From NCBI GenBank assembly GCA_017745175.1, contig JAGHZY010000008.1:92134-156133 (forward strand): a stretch of 64,000 bases of DNA, given 5' to 3'. The stretch comes from Sphingopyxis sp. (GTDB lineage: Bacteria > Pseudomonadota > Alphaproteobacteria > Sphingomonadales > Sphingomonadaceae). Shown here piece after piece: positions 52,310 through 60,645 of this stretch; the first letter of the stretch is position 1, and every line of letters begins with the position of its first letter. The notes beneath the pieces were generated by a model. The model worked only from the letters and a program-made list of their open reading frames with translations. It ran no database searches and had not been told where the DNA came from. Both the position numbers and the translations under genes were made by a program.

Positions 52310-53281
52310 TCAGAGCCATCCGGCGAGTTCGCGCCGTACCAGTGTTTCGAGCATCGCCGCGCCCGGGGTATCGGCGTTGAGGCACGGGAGATAGGCGAAC
52401 CGCCGCCCGCCGGCGTCCTCGAATTGCCGCTTGCCGCGGATCGCGAGCTCCTCGAGCGTTTCGAGACAGTCGGCCGAAAAGCCGGGGGCAAGGATTGCGA
52501 CGCTGCGGCCTTCGCGGCCGAGCCGTTCGAGCCGCGCATCGGTCGCGGGCTCGAGCCACTTGGCGCGCCCGAAGCGCGACTGGAAGGCGACCTCGATCGG
52601 CCGGCCCAGCGTGGCCGCAAGCGCCCGGGCGGTCGCTTGGCACTGGTCGTGATACGGATCGCCCAGCGCCCGCGTCCGTTCGGGCATGCCGTGAAAGCTG
52701 GCGAGGAGCACGTCGGGGACGAAGTCGAGCGCGGCCAGCCCCGTTTCAACCGATCGTCCGAGCGCGCCCAGATAGGCCGGATCGTCATGATAGGGCGGCA
52801 GGAAGCGCAGCGCCGGCTGCCGCCGCAGCGTCTTCAGATGCGCGCCCACCGCATCGACGACGGTCGCGGTCGTCGCGGCACAATATTGGGGATAGAGCGG
52901 CGCGACGAGGATATGGTCGCACCCCGCCGCCATCAGCGCATCGATCGCGGACGCGATCGCCGGCTTGCCGTACCGCATCGCAAAGGCAAGGCGCACCGTG
53001 TCGCCGAACGCGGCCTGCAGGCCATCGGCCTGCGCGCGCGTGATCGCGGCGAGCGGCGATCCCGCCCCGGTCCAGATCTGGCGATAGGCATGCGCCGATT
53101 TGCGCGGCCGCAGCGGCAGGATGACGCCGCGCAGGATCGGCTGCCACAGGATTTGCGGGATTTCGACGACGCGGCGGTCGGACAGGAATTCGGCCAGATA
53201 GCGCCGCACCGCCGGCGCCTCGGGTGCGTCGGGGGTGCCGAGGTTGACGAGCAGCACGCCGATGTGCGGCGTCCCGGTCAC
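52310..53281 (-). CDS. hemH: Ferrochelatase
   Basis: 323 residues. It inserts Fe(II) into protoporphyrin IX, the final step of haem synthesis. The catalytic His is in LLASFHGMPER (His197) and the Glu in FSADCLETLEE (Glu274); N-terminal GVLLVNLGTPDAPE is the family opening. The start overlaps the stop of the upstream molybdopterin-hydroxylase gene (ATGA). A bacterial-type soluble enzyme; no 2Fe-2S tail is visible. Confidence 0.95.
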   Translation of the reverse strand: MTGTPHIGVLLVNLGTPDAPEAPAVRRYLAEFLSDRRVVEIPQILWQPILRGVILPLRPRKSAHAYRQIWTGAGSPLAAITRAQADGLQAAFGDTVRLAFAMRYGKPAIASAIDALMAAGCDHILVAPLYPQYCAATTATVVDAVGAHLKTLRRQPALRFLPPYHDDPAYLGALGRSVETGLAALDFVPDVLLASFHGMPERTRALGDPYHDQCQATARALAATLGRPIEVAFQSRFGRAKWLEPATDARLERLGREGRSVAILAPGFSADCLETLEELAIRGKRQFEDAGGRRFAYLPCLNADTPGAAMLETLVRRELAGWL

Positions 53282-55566
53282 AGCGGATGCGCCGATAGCG
53301 GGATGCGGCGGATGCGGCGGCCGGTCGCGGCGTACATGGCATTCGCGATCGCGGGCGCGACGACGGGCACGCCGATTTCACCCAGTCCGCCGGGCTCGCG
53401 GTCGCTGTCGACGAACTCGATCAATATCTGCGGGGTCTGCGACAGGCCGGGGAGTCCGAGCTGGCCGAACTTGCGCGCCGTGGCGACGCCGCCTTCATAA
53501 TCGGTGGTGGCGCCGACCGCGGCGGCGAGGCCGAAAATCAGGCCGCCCTCGATCTGCTGGCGCGCGATCGCCGGATTGACGAGGCGCCCGGCGTCGACCA
53601 CCGCAACCAGCTGTTCGACCTGCAGCCCTTTCTCGCTGGGCCGCGCGGTCGCCATCAGCGCGATATGGCTGCCGCGCATCGAATGACATGCGAGTCCCTG
53701 TGCCGAACCCGACAGCCCGCCTTCCCAGCCGCCGAGGCTGGTCGCGGTGAGCAGGCAGCGCGCCAGCTGCGGCGCATTGCCGAGCATCGCCATGCGATAG
53801 GACAGCGCGTCGGTTCCGGCGCGCGCCGCCATCTCGTCGACGAAACATTCGGTGAAGAAGGCCGTGTAGCTGTCGGCATTGCCGCGCCAGCGGCCGGTCG
53901 GAAGGCCGATGTCGGCGGGGCAATGGTCGACCGCCTGATGCGGGATTGCATAGCTGCTCGCCGCGCCTTCGACCGCGGCGGCATCGGTGCTGCCCGCCGC
54001 GGCACGCTGCGCAATGTCGGCGGGGGTGTTGTCGAACAGGCGCGCGCGCACCTCATGGCTGGTCGGCGGCACGGCGATGCGCGTCACGAGCGCGTCGATC
54101 CCGCCCGCGGCGTTGAGCGTGGCGGTGAGCTTCGCGCGCGCTGGCGCGCGCGGCGGCAGGCGCATGATTTCCTCGGCGCGCGACCAGGCGAGCTGGACCG
54201 GGCGCCCGATTTCGAGCGCGATGATCGCGGCCTGCACCGCGACGCTATGGTCGAGGCAGGCGTCGAATGACCCCCCAGCCATCATCGGGAACAGCGCGAC
54301 GCCCGCCGGTGCCAGCCCGGTCGCGCGGGCGATGGCGTCGCGGCATTGTGTGGGCGCTTGCGTCGCGACCCAGACGCGCACGCCGCCGCCGTCGGGTGCG
54401 GCGGTCGCGGTGCGTGTCTCGACCGCGGCGTGGAGCGCGGGGGCGACGGCATATTCGGCCGCAAGCCTTTTTCGCCCTTCCATCGCCCCGGCGACGTCGC
54501 CGTCGCTCGCAATGCGATAGCCGTCGTCCTTCAGCGCCGCCTTCAGCGACGCGTCGATCCGGCGCGTCGAAATCGGCATGCCTTCGGTCTCGAACACAGG
54601 GGCAAAGCGGTCGAGCGCGCGGTTCGCCGCCCACCAGTTGCGCGCGACCGCCGCAACCCAGCGATCGTGCGTCACGACATGCAGCAGCCCGGGCGAGCCA
54701 AGACCCTTCTTGCGGTCGATAGTCTTGAGACGCGTCGCGCCCAGCGGCCCCTGCCGGATCGCTGCGAACACCATGTCGGGCAGGCGAATGTCGCCGGCAT
54801 AATTGGCCGACCCGTCGACCTTTGCGGGCAGGTCGAGCCGCGTCAGTTCCTTGCCGTAGAGCGGGTCGGCGCTGCTCGCGCGATAGACGGGCTCGGCGGG
54901 TGGTTCGAGCAGCGCCGCCGCTGCCGCGACGTCGCCGAAGCGCAGTCTTTTCTTGCCGTGGGTGACAAAGCCGTCCTGCGTGTCGCACGCTTCCCAGTCG
55001 GCGTCCCACCGCCGCGCCGCGGCCATCATCAGCAGCGCGCGCGCCTGCGCCGCGGCGGCGCGGCACGGCGCTTCGAACATGCGCACCGACGAACTGTTCG
55101 CGGTCAGCATCACCGCATGGCGCACCGCCCATTCGCGGCGCGCCCAGCTGCGCACGTCGGATACGAAATCGGGAACGCCCGCGCGCGGGGTGAAGACCGC
55201 GCTATCCTCGTCGACGAGCAGCGTGTTGGTATAGAGCGGATTGATCGGCGCCGTCTCGACCGCGATCGTCCGCCAGTCGGCGCCGAGTTCGTCGGCCATG
55301 ATCTGCGGCAGCAGCGTCGTGACGCCCTGACCCATCTCGCATTGCGGGACGATCGCGCTGATATGGCCGTCGTCGCCGATCTTGAGGAACGCGTTGAAGA
55401 CATGCTCGTCGGGCGCGGCGGTGAGGTTGGGCCGGTAGTCGCGCGGCCAGAGGCTCCACGCGATCGCGAGCCCGCCCGCCGCGGTCGCGCCGACGAGCAG
55501 CGACCGGCGGCTGACGTGCGGGACGCGCGATCGGTTCTTCCCCACTGTGTCGCGAATGCCGGCCAT
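53278..55566 (-). CDS. Molybdopterin-dependent hydroxylase large subunit (IorB-like)
   Basis: 762 residues. A twin-arginine signal (VSRRSLLVGATAAGGLAI, RR at 20-21) predicts export with cofactor. The rest is the xanthine-dehydrogenase/aldehyde-oxidase large subunit of the isoquinoline 1-oxidoreductase beta type: IVPQCEMGQGVTTLLPQIMA near 72-91, and the molybdopterin loops through to GLGEIGVPVVAPAIANAMYA near the end. The partner alpha subunit (2Fe-2S) is not adjacent; the neighbours are hemH and a SIMPL-domain gene. Substrate unknown. Its end overlaps hemH. Confidence 0.9.
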   Translation of the reverse strand: MAGIRDTVGKNRSRVPHVSRRSLLVGATAAGGLAIAWSLWPRDYRPNLTAAPDEHVFNAFLKIGDDGHISAIVPQCEMGQGVTTLLPQIMADELGADWRTIAVETAPINPLYTNTLLVDEDSAVFTPRAGVPDFVSDVRSWARREWAVRHAVMLTANSSSVRMFEAPCRAAAAQARALLMMAAARRWDADWEACDTQDGFVTHGKKRLRFGDVAAAAALLEPPAEPVYRASSADPLYGKELTRLDLPAKVDGSANYAGDIRLPDMVFAAIRQGPLGATRLKTIDRKKGLGSPGLLHVVTHDRWVAAVARNWWAANRALDRFAPVFETEGMPISTRRIDASLKAALKDDGYRIASDGDVAGAMEGRKRLAAEYAVAPALHAAVETRTATAAPDGGGVRVWVATQAPTQCRDAIARATGLAPAGVALFPMMAGGSFDACLDHSVAVQAAIIALEIGRPVQLAWSRAEEIMRLPPRAPARAKLTATLNAAGGIDALVTRIAVPPTSHEVRARLFDNTPADIAQRAAAGSTDAAAVEGAASSYAIPHQAVDHCPADIGLPTGRWRGNADSYTAFFTECFVDEMAARAGTDALSYRMAMLGNAPQLARCLLTATSLGGWEGGLSGSAQGLACHSMRGSHIALMATARPSEKGLQVEQLVAVVDAGRLVNPAIARQQIEGGLIFGLAAAVGATTDYEGGVATARKFGQLGLPGLSQTPQILIEFVDSDREPGGLGEIGVPVVAPAIANAMYAATGRRIRRIPLSAHPL

Positions 55567-55632
55567 GCCCGCTGCTGATAGTCGGCGCGAGTCGGCGAGG
55601 CAAAGGCTTTCGGTGCGCGGGAATCGGCGCCA

Positions 55633-56346
55633 CTATTTCTCCGACAAGGCGAAGTCGACGCGTACCGAAACCTGCGATTCGCTGACGCCGGGATTGAAGG
55701 GCGGCGCGGCAGATTGCGCAACAGTCCGGTTGGCCGCGGCGTCCATCTCGTAATAAGGCATCGGCGGCGCGCTGTCGCCGCCGTCGCGGATCGTCAGCAC
55801 ACGGTCGATCCTGAGCCCTGCGGCGCCCGCATAGGCATCGGCGCGCGCGCGGGCGGCGCGATAGGCCGCAGCATAGGCCGATTTGGTCGCGGCTTCCTGA
55901 TCGGAGACGCGCAGCGTCGGCCCCGACAGGACATTGGCACCCGCCTGCGTCGTCGCGGCGACGGCCTCGCCCGCCTTGTCAACCGCGCGCATCCGCACCT
56001 CGACCTGATTGACGGCTTCGAACTTGCCCTTGTTGGCGCCCCAGTCGATCCGGTTCACCGTCAGCTGGCGGGTCTGGAGATCCTTGCCCGCGACGCCGAA
56101 GGCTTTCAGCGCCCCGGTCACCCTGGTCATGGTTTCGTTGTTCTTTTGCGTCGCAGCCCCGGCCGAGGCCGCGATCGTGCTGACCCCGGCGGTGAAGCGC
56201 GCCTCGTCGGGCCGCGTTTCGGACCGGCCCGTCGCCGAGACCGACAGCAAGGTTTCGTCATGCCCGACGCCGCGCGGGTCGGGCGCCTTTTCGCTGCACG
56301 CGCCGAGCGCGAGCAGCGGGATCAGCATAAGGGTCCGGTTGCGCAT
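55633..56346 (-). CDS. SIMPL-domain (DUF541) lipoprotein
   Basis: 237 residues. Lipobox LALGAC gives Cys17. The SIMPL domain (about 32-225) has LLSVSATGRSETRPDEARFT, then the repeated helices with ATKSAYAAAYRAARARADAY and the terminal VSVRVDFALSEK. SIMPL proteins such as BP26 and YggE are periplasmic or outer-membrane assemblies tied to oxidative stress; the exact role is unclear. Gaps of 66 and 54 bases separate it from the neighbours. Confidence 0.88.
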   Translation of the reverse strand: MRNRTLMLIPLLALGACSEKAPDPRGVGHDETLLSVSATGRSETRPDEARFTAGVSTIAASAGAATQKNNETMTRVTGALKAFGVAGKDLQTRQLTVNRIDWGANKGKFEAVNQVEVRMRAVDKAGEAVAATTQAGANVLSGPTLRVSDQEAATKSAYAAAYRAARARADAYAGAAGLRIDRVLTIRDGGDSAPPMPYYEMDAAANRTVAQSAAPPFNPGVSESQVSVRVDFALSEK

Positions 56347-56400
56347 ATATTTTCTCCCGTCCGGTGCCGGGCTAGCGCATGAGGGGCGGAAGGGTTCCCC

Positions 56401-56997
56401 TTACCAGCCCCACGGCGTCGGCGGCGGCGTCACCGGTCTGGCATAATCGAACGCGACGCGAAAATGCCGTCCTTCGCGGTTCAGCCCATAGGTAAAGCCT
56501 GCGTCGGTGGTTTCGATCGACCAGATGTTGGTGTTCGAAACGCTGCGGCCGTTCGCCGTGAACATCGCGATCGATTCGGCATCGACGGGAAAGGTCTGGC
56601 GCGTCGCGCTCCCCGTATCGACGGTGTTGCCGCCATAGAGCGTGACCGCGTCGGGCGCGCCGTCGGCGTGGCGATGGTCGTGCCTGAGCCGCAGGCCGGA
56701 CGTCGTCCGGCTGATGATCCACGTCCGCGACCGGTCCCAGCCACCGTCGGCGCCGAGCCCGTCGATATGGAAGGGGATTTCGATCCGGTCGGCGGAGCAA
56801 TGGCGGATATGCATCACCATCGCCTTGCCGCGCATCCCGGCGTCGGCTTCCCCGTCACTCGCGAGCTTGCCGGCATAGGCCTTGCCGCAGCGCGCCGAGA
56901 GCGCATCGAAGAAGGCATCCTGCGGATTTGCCGTCGCCGGGGTGGTGGCACAGCCCGCGAGCGCGGTCGCGGCGAGCGCCGAAAGAGCCGCCTTCAC
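56401..56997 (-). CDS. Hypothetical lipoprotein
   Basis: 198 residues from a GTG at 56997, chosen because it gives a lipoprotein signal (ALAATALAGC, Cys16) and overlaps the CoA-binding gene stop by 4 bases (GTGA). No upstream ATG gives a signal peptide. The mature part (about 25-198) is beta-rich, with MHIRHCSADRIEIPFHIDG and ESIAMFTANGRSVSNTNIWS; I recognise no named family. Part of the mrp unit. Confidence 0.75.
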   Translation of the reverse strand: MKAALSALAATALAGCATTPATANPQDAFFDALSARCGKAYAGKLASDGEADAGMRGKAMVMHIRHCSADRIEIPFHIDGLGADGGWDRSRTWIISRTTSGLRLRHDHRHADGAPDAVTLYGGNTVDTGSATRQTFPVDAESIAMFTANGRSVSNTNIWSIETTDAGFTYGLNREGRHFRVAFDYARPVTPPPTPWGW

Positions 56998-57419
56998 CTG
57001 AGCAGGCCGAGGCGCGGGATTTCGATCTTGGGGCAGCGGTCCATGACCACTGTCAGCCCCGCCGCCCCGGCGCGTTTCGCCGCGGCTTCGTCGATCACGC
57101 CGATCTGCAGCCACACCGCCTTCGCGCCGTGGACGATCGCCTCGTCGACGGCGGCGCCGGCATCCGCGCTGTTGCGAAAGATATCGACGATCTCGGCGGG
57201 CGGCTCGACATCGGCGAGCGTCGCGACGACGGGCGCGCCGTGGATCGTCTTGCCGGCATGGCCCGGGTTTACCGCGATCACGTCATGACCCTGCGCGACG
57301 AGGAAGGCGAGCACGCCGTTCGACGGGCGCGACGGGTTGGGCGAGGCGCCGACCACGGCGATACGCCGCGGCTGGCCGAGCAGGTCACGAATTTCGCCCT
57401 CGTCGTTGATCGCCATCAT
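56994..57419 (-). CDS. CoA-binding domain protein (YccU-like)
   Basis: 141 residues. The CoA_binding_2 Rossmann motif is RIAVVGASPNPSRPSNGVL near 19-37, followed by HDVIAVNPGHAGKTIHGAP. YccU-like proteins bind CoA or related nucleotides; function is not established. It overlaps mrp (ATGA) and the next gene (GTGA), so the three are coupled. Confidence 0.9.
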   Translation of the reverse strand: MMAINDEGEIRDLLGQPRRIAVVGASPNPSRPSNGVLAFLVAQGHDVIAVNPGHAGKTIHGAPVVATLADVEPPAEIVDIFRNSADAGAAVDEAIVHGAKAVWLQIGVIDEAAAKRAGAAGLTVVMDRCPKIEIPRLGLLR

Positions 57420-58405
57420 TTGCCCTTCCGTGTCTGCAGCCAGCCGGCGACCTTCGCCGCTATCGCATGGAATGGTTCGCCCGCGGGATCGGTTCCCGCC
57501 GCGGGCGGCACGCCGCCGTCGCTCGCGAGGCGGATGCCCATCGACAAGGGCACGCGGCCAAGGAAATCGAGGTGCATCACCTTCGCCGCCGCCTCGGCGC
57601 CGCCGCTGCCGAACGGGTCGCTGACCTCGCCGCAATGCGGGCAGGCATAGCCCGCCATATTCTCGACGAGTCCGATGATCGGCACGTCGGCCTGTTCGAA
57701 CAGGCTGATCGCACGCGTCGCGTCCATCAGTGCGAGGTCCTGCGGGGTCGAGACGATCACCGCGCCTGCGGGCTTGTGCCGCTGGATCATCGTCAGCTGG
57801 ACGTCACCGGTGCCCGGCGGCAGGTCGACGACGAGTGTGTCGATATCGCCCCAGCTCGCATCGACGAGCTGTTCGAGCGCCTTGCCCGCCATCGGGCCGC
57901 GCCACGCGATCGCCTGCCCGGGCTGGGCGATCTGTCCGGTCGAGAGCATCGGTACGCCATAAGCGTTCGCGACGGGCGCGAGCTTCGACCCGCGCGCCTC
58001 GGGCTTCACATTCTCGCTGTCCATCAGGCGGGGCTGCGAGGGCCCGTAGATATCGGCATCGACCAGCCCGACCTTCACCCCAAGCCGGCGGAGCGCGACC
58101 GCGAGGTTGGCGGCGAGGGTCGATTTGCCGACCCCGCCCTTGCCGCTGCCCACGGCGATAATCGTCATCGCCTTTTTCTCGGCGGTCATCGCGATGCGGA
58201 CTTCGCGCACGCCCGGCTCGGCGAGCAGCCCCGCGCGCAATTTGTCCTCGAGCGGCTTGCGGTCGTCGACTGCGAGGCCCGACACGTCGAGCACGGCCGC
58301 GAGCAGCCCCGAATCGTCGAGCAACCGCAACCCCGACGCGCGTCCTCCGCTGAGGTCGGCGGCGGCGGCGATCAGGCGGGCGATGTCGGCGTTGTGTTCG
58401 GTCAT
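57416..58405 (-). CDS. mrp: Mrp/NBP35 Fe-S carrier ATPase
   Basis: 329 residues. An N-terminal DUF59-like region (about 5-75) is degenerate, then the P-loop SGKGGVGKST (88-95), VGLVDADIYGPSQPRL, DLPPGTGDVQLT, and the bridging CxxC in YACPHCGEV near 253. It binds and transfers 4Fe-4S clusters to apoproteins in the cytosol. It is divergent from hflK with 91 bases between, and heads a minus-strand run. Confidence 0.95.
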   Translation of the reverse strand: MTEHNADIARLIAAAADLSGGRASGLRLLDDSGLLAAVLDVSGLAVDDRKPLEDKLRAGLLAEPGVREVRIAMTAEKKAMTIIAVGSGKGGVGKSTLAANLAVALRRLGVKVGLVDADIYGPSQPRLMDSENVKPEARGSKLAPVANAYGVPMLSTGQIAQPGQAIAWRGPMAGKALEQLVDASWGDIDTLVVDLPPGTGDVQLTMIQRHKPAGAVIVSTPQDLALMDATRAISLFEQADVPIIGLVENMAGYACPHCGEVSDPFGSGGAEAAAKVMHLDFLGRVPLSMGIRLASDGGVPPAAGTDPAGEPFHAIAAKVAGWLQTRKGK

Positions 58406-58496
58406 GTCCGCGGCAGATAGGCATGATCGGCGCGTTTGCCAGCCATTTTCGCGCGCACCCCCTGTTAATCGCGCCCGTGGCCCCTATAAAAGCAGC

Positions 58497-59657
58497 ATGA
58501 GCAACGAAAACGACGGCAGCATGGCTGGCCGCGGTCCGGGGGGATTGCGGCGATTTTTCCACCAGATCAGCCAGATGGCCAACAGTCCCTGGGGCAGTGG
58601 TCCCGGCAAGGGCGACGACGATGGCAAGGGTGACGGCAAGCGCCCCGGTCCGCGCAATCCCTGGGTCACGCCCGATCCGGCCGACCAGCGGCGCGGACAG
58701 AAACCGCGCGGTCCCTCGGCGCTCGACGAGCTGCTGCGCAAGGGGCGTGGCGGTTTCGGCGGCGGCGGTTCGGGCGGCGGCGGCCAGTTCAGTTTCGGCG
58801 ATTCGGCAAAGCTCTGGAAATGGGCCATCCTCGCCGTCGTGGCCGTCTGGGCGCTCTTCTCGTCCTTCCACATCGTCCCGCCCGAAAAGGAAGGCGTCGT
58901 CACGCGTCTCGGCAGCTATTCGCGGACGGTCGGTCCCGGCGTGAAATTCACGTGGCCGGCGCCGATCGAGCGTATCCGGATGGAAGACGTCCGTGCGATC
59001 CGCACGATGGCTATCGGCTCGCCCAATGCGACCGACGAGAATTTCGTGCTGACGCGCGACCAGAGCATCGTCGATATCGCCTATGAGGTCCGATGGTCGG
59101 TGCGCGATCCCGAGCTTTTCTTCTTCCAGCTCGCCGATCCCGAAGGGACGATCCGCGAGGTCGCCGAAAGCGCGATGCGCGCGACGGTCGCCAATTTCGA
59201 CCTCGTCCAGGCGATCGGCCCCGGGCGCGTCGAGATCGAGCGGCAGGTGCAGCAGCGTATGCAGGCGCTGCTCAACGAATATCGCGCCGGCGTCGCGATC
59301 CAGGGCATCGCGATCCGCCAGGCCGATCCGCCGAGCGAGGTTGACGAGGCCTTCAAGGAAGTGACCGCGGCGCAGCAGGAACGCGAATCAGCGATCAACC
59401 TTGCGCGCGCCTATGAACGCCAGATCCTGGAGCGCGCCCGTGGCGACACCTCGGCGTTCGACAAGATCTATGAACAGTACAAGCTGGCGCCCGGCGTGAC
59501 CCGCCAGCGCCTGTATTATGAAACGATGGAGGCCGTGTTGTCGAACGTCGACAAGACGATTGTCGAAGCGCGCGGGGTGACCCCCTATCTGCCGCTCAAC
59601 GAAGTCCAGAAGCGGCTGAAGACGCCCGAGGCCGCCGCGACGAAGGGGGGCGAATGA
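58497..59657 (+). CDS. hflK: Membrane protease modulator HflK
   Basis: 386 residues from the ATG at 58497. A Gly-rich basic N-terminal tail (30-100), a membrane helix (about 103-122), and the prohibitin/band 7 domain (about 125-310), with TVGPGVKFTWPAPIERIRME and QERESAINLARAYERQILER in the C-terminal coiled coil. HflK with HflC forms a large cage around FtsH and limits its proteolysis. Coupled to hflC by ATGA. Confidence 0.96.
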   Translation: MSNENDGSMAGRGPGGLRRFFHQISQMANSPWGSGPGKGDDDGKGDGKRPGPRNPWVTPDPADQRRGQKPRGPSALDELLRKGRGGFGGGGSGGGGQFSFGDSAKLWKWAILAVVAVWALFSSFHIVPPEKEGVVTRLGSYSRTVGPGVKFTWPAPIERIRMEDVRAIRTMAIGSPNATDENFVLTRDQSIVDIAYEVRWSVRDPELFFFQLADPEGTIREVAESAMRATVANFDLVQAIGPGRVEIERQVQQRMQALLNEYRAGVAIQGIAIRQADPPSEVDEAFKEVTAAQQERESAINLARAYERQILERARGDTSAFDKIYEQYKLAPGVTRQRLYYETMEAVLSNVDKTIVEARGVTPYLPLNEVQKRLKTPEAAATKGGE

Positions 59658-60508
59658 TGTTCGACGCCCTTTTCCGCAACCCCGTGCGCCTGCTCGTCGG
59701 CATCGTCGCGGTGCTGGTCGTGCTGATGATGACGGTGACGATCGTTCCCGAGGATCGTCAGGCCGTGATCCTGCGCGTCGGCGAGATTTACGGGACCAAG
59801 AATGCCTACAGGAAGGGCGAGCAATTCGGCCGGTCGGGTGCGGGCGTGCTCGTCACCCTGCCGTTCGCCGATTCGGTCCAGCTGATCGACAAGCGCGTCC
59901 TCGGCATCAACATGGAACGCCAGCAGGTGCTGTCGACCGACCAGCAGCGGCTGCAGGTCGATGCCTTCGCCCGCTTCCGCATCACCAACCCCGTGCGCAT
60001 GTACACCGCGATCCGCACCGAGGACCGGTTGCAGCAGCAGCTCGCGACGATCCTCGGTTCGTCGTTGCGCAACGAGCTTGGCAAGCGGACCTTCGCGACG
60101 CTGCTGTCGCCCGAGCGCGGCGCGGTAATGGACAATATCCAGATCGCGCTCAATCGCGAGGCGAACAAATATGGCGCCGAGATCATCGACGTCCGGATCA
60201 AGCGCGCCGACCTGCCCGAAGGCGCGACGCTGGTCGCGGCCTACAACCGGATGCGCTCGGCCCGCCAGCAGGAGGCGACGGCAATCCGGGCGGAGGGCCA
60301 GCGCGAGGCGCAGGTGATCCGTGGCGGCGCCGACGGCGAAGCGGCGCGCATCTATGCCGCGAGCTTCGGCAAGGATCCCGAATTCTATGATTTCTACCGC
60401 GCTATGCAGAGCTATCGGCAGACCTTCCTCGGTGAAAACAACCAGGGCGCGACGTCGATCGTCATGTCGGCGGACAATGAATATCTGAAGCGGTTCCGCG
60501 GCAACTGA
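59654..60508 (+). CDS. hflC: Membrane protease modulator HflC
   Basis: 284 residues. A membrane helix (about 10-30) then the band 7 domain: VPEDRQAVILRVGEIYG near 30-46, DSVQLIDKRVLGINMERQQV, and the coiled region ARQQEATAIRAEGQREAQVI near 207-226. It is the HflK partner. Overlaps hflK by 4 bases; degP follows after 137 bases, a conserved order in Alphaproteobacteria. Confidence 0.96.
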   Translation: MMFDALFRNPVRLLVGIVAVLVVLMMTVTIVPEDRQAVILRVGEIYGTKNAYRKGEQFGRSGAGVLVTLPFADSVQLIDKRVLGINMERQQVLSTDQQRLQVDAFARFRITNPVRMYTAIRTEDRLQQQLATILGSSLRNELGKRTFATLLSPERGAVMDNIQIALNREANKYGAEIIDVRIKRADLPEGATLVAAYNRMRSARQQEATAIRAEGQREAQVIRGGADGEAARIYAASFGKDPEFYDFYRAMQSYRQTFLGENNQGATSIVMSADNEYLKRFRGN

Positions 60509-60562
60509 GGCGGTCGCGGCGGCTTGGCGGTTCGATGAACGGGATGTGCAAGCACCGTTCAT

Positions 60563-60577
60563 GTTCAAATGCCGTTC
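60563..60577 (+). promoter_or_regulatory. GTTC-N7-GTTC motif upstream of degP
   Basis: GTTC-AAATGCC-GTTC, preceded by another GTTC at 60557-60560, 69 bases before the degP start. This is the spacing of the alphaproteobacterial LexA box, but a further GTTCA at -6 and an inverted TGAAC at 60536 make a stress-regulator site equally possible. About two such matches would arise in a window of this size by chance. Confidence 0.4.
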
Positions 60578-60645
60578 AGCCAGCCCGCCGCAGACCGCCG
60601 CAGCCGGGGCAGACGAGTTTTCGCAAGAGAAAAGGATTACCGATC

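Noticed and set aside
60535..60645. Longer degP start at 60535
   Set aside because: The extra residues are not conserved-looking, no signal peptide results, and the GTG at 60646 has a good ribosome site and signal sequence.
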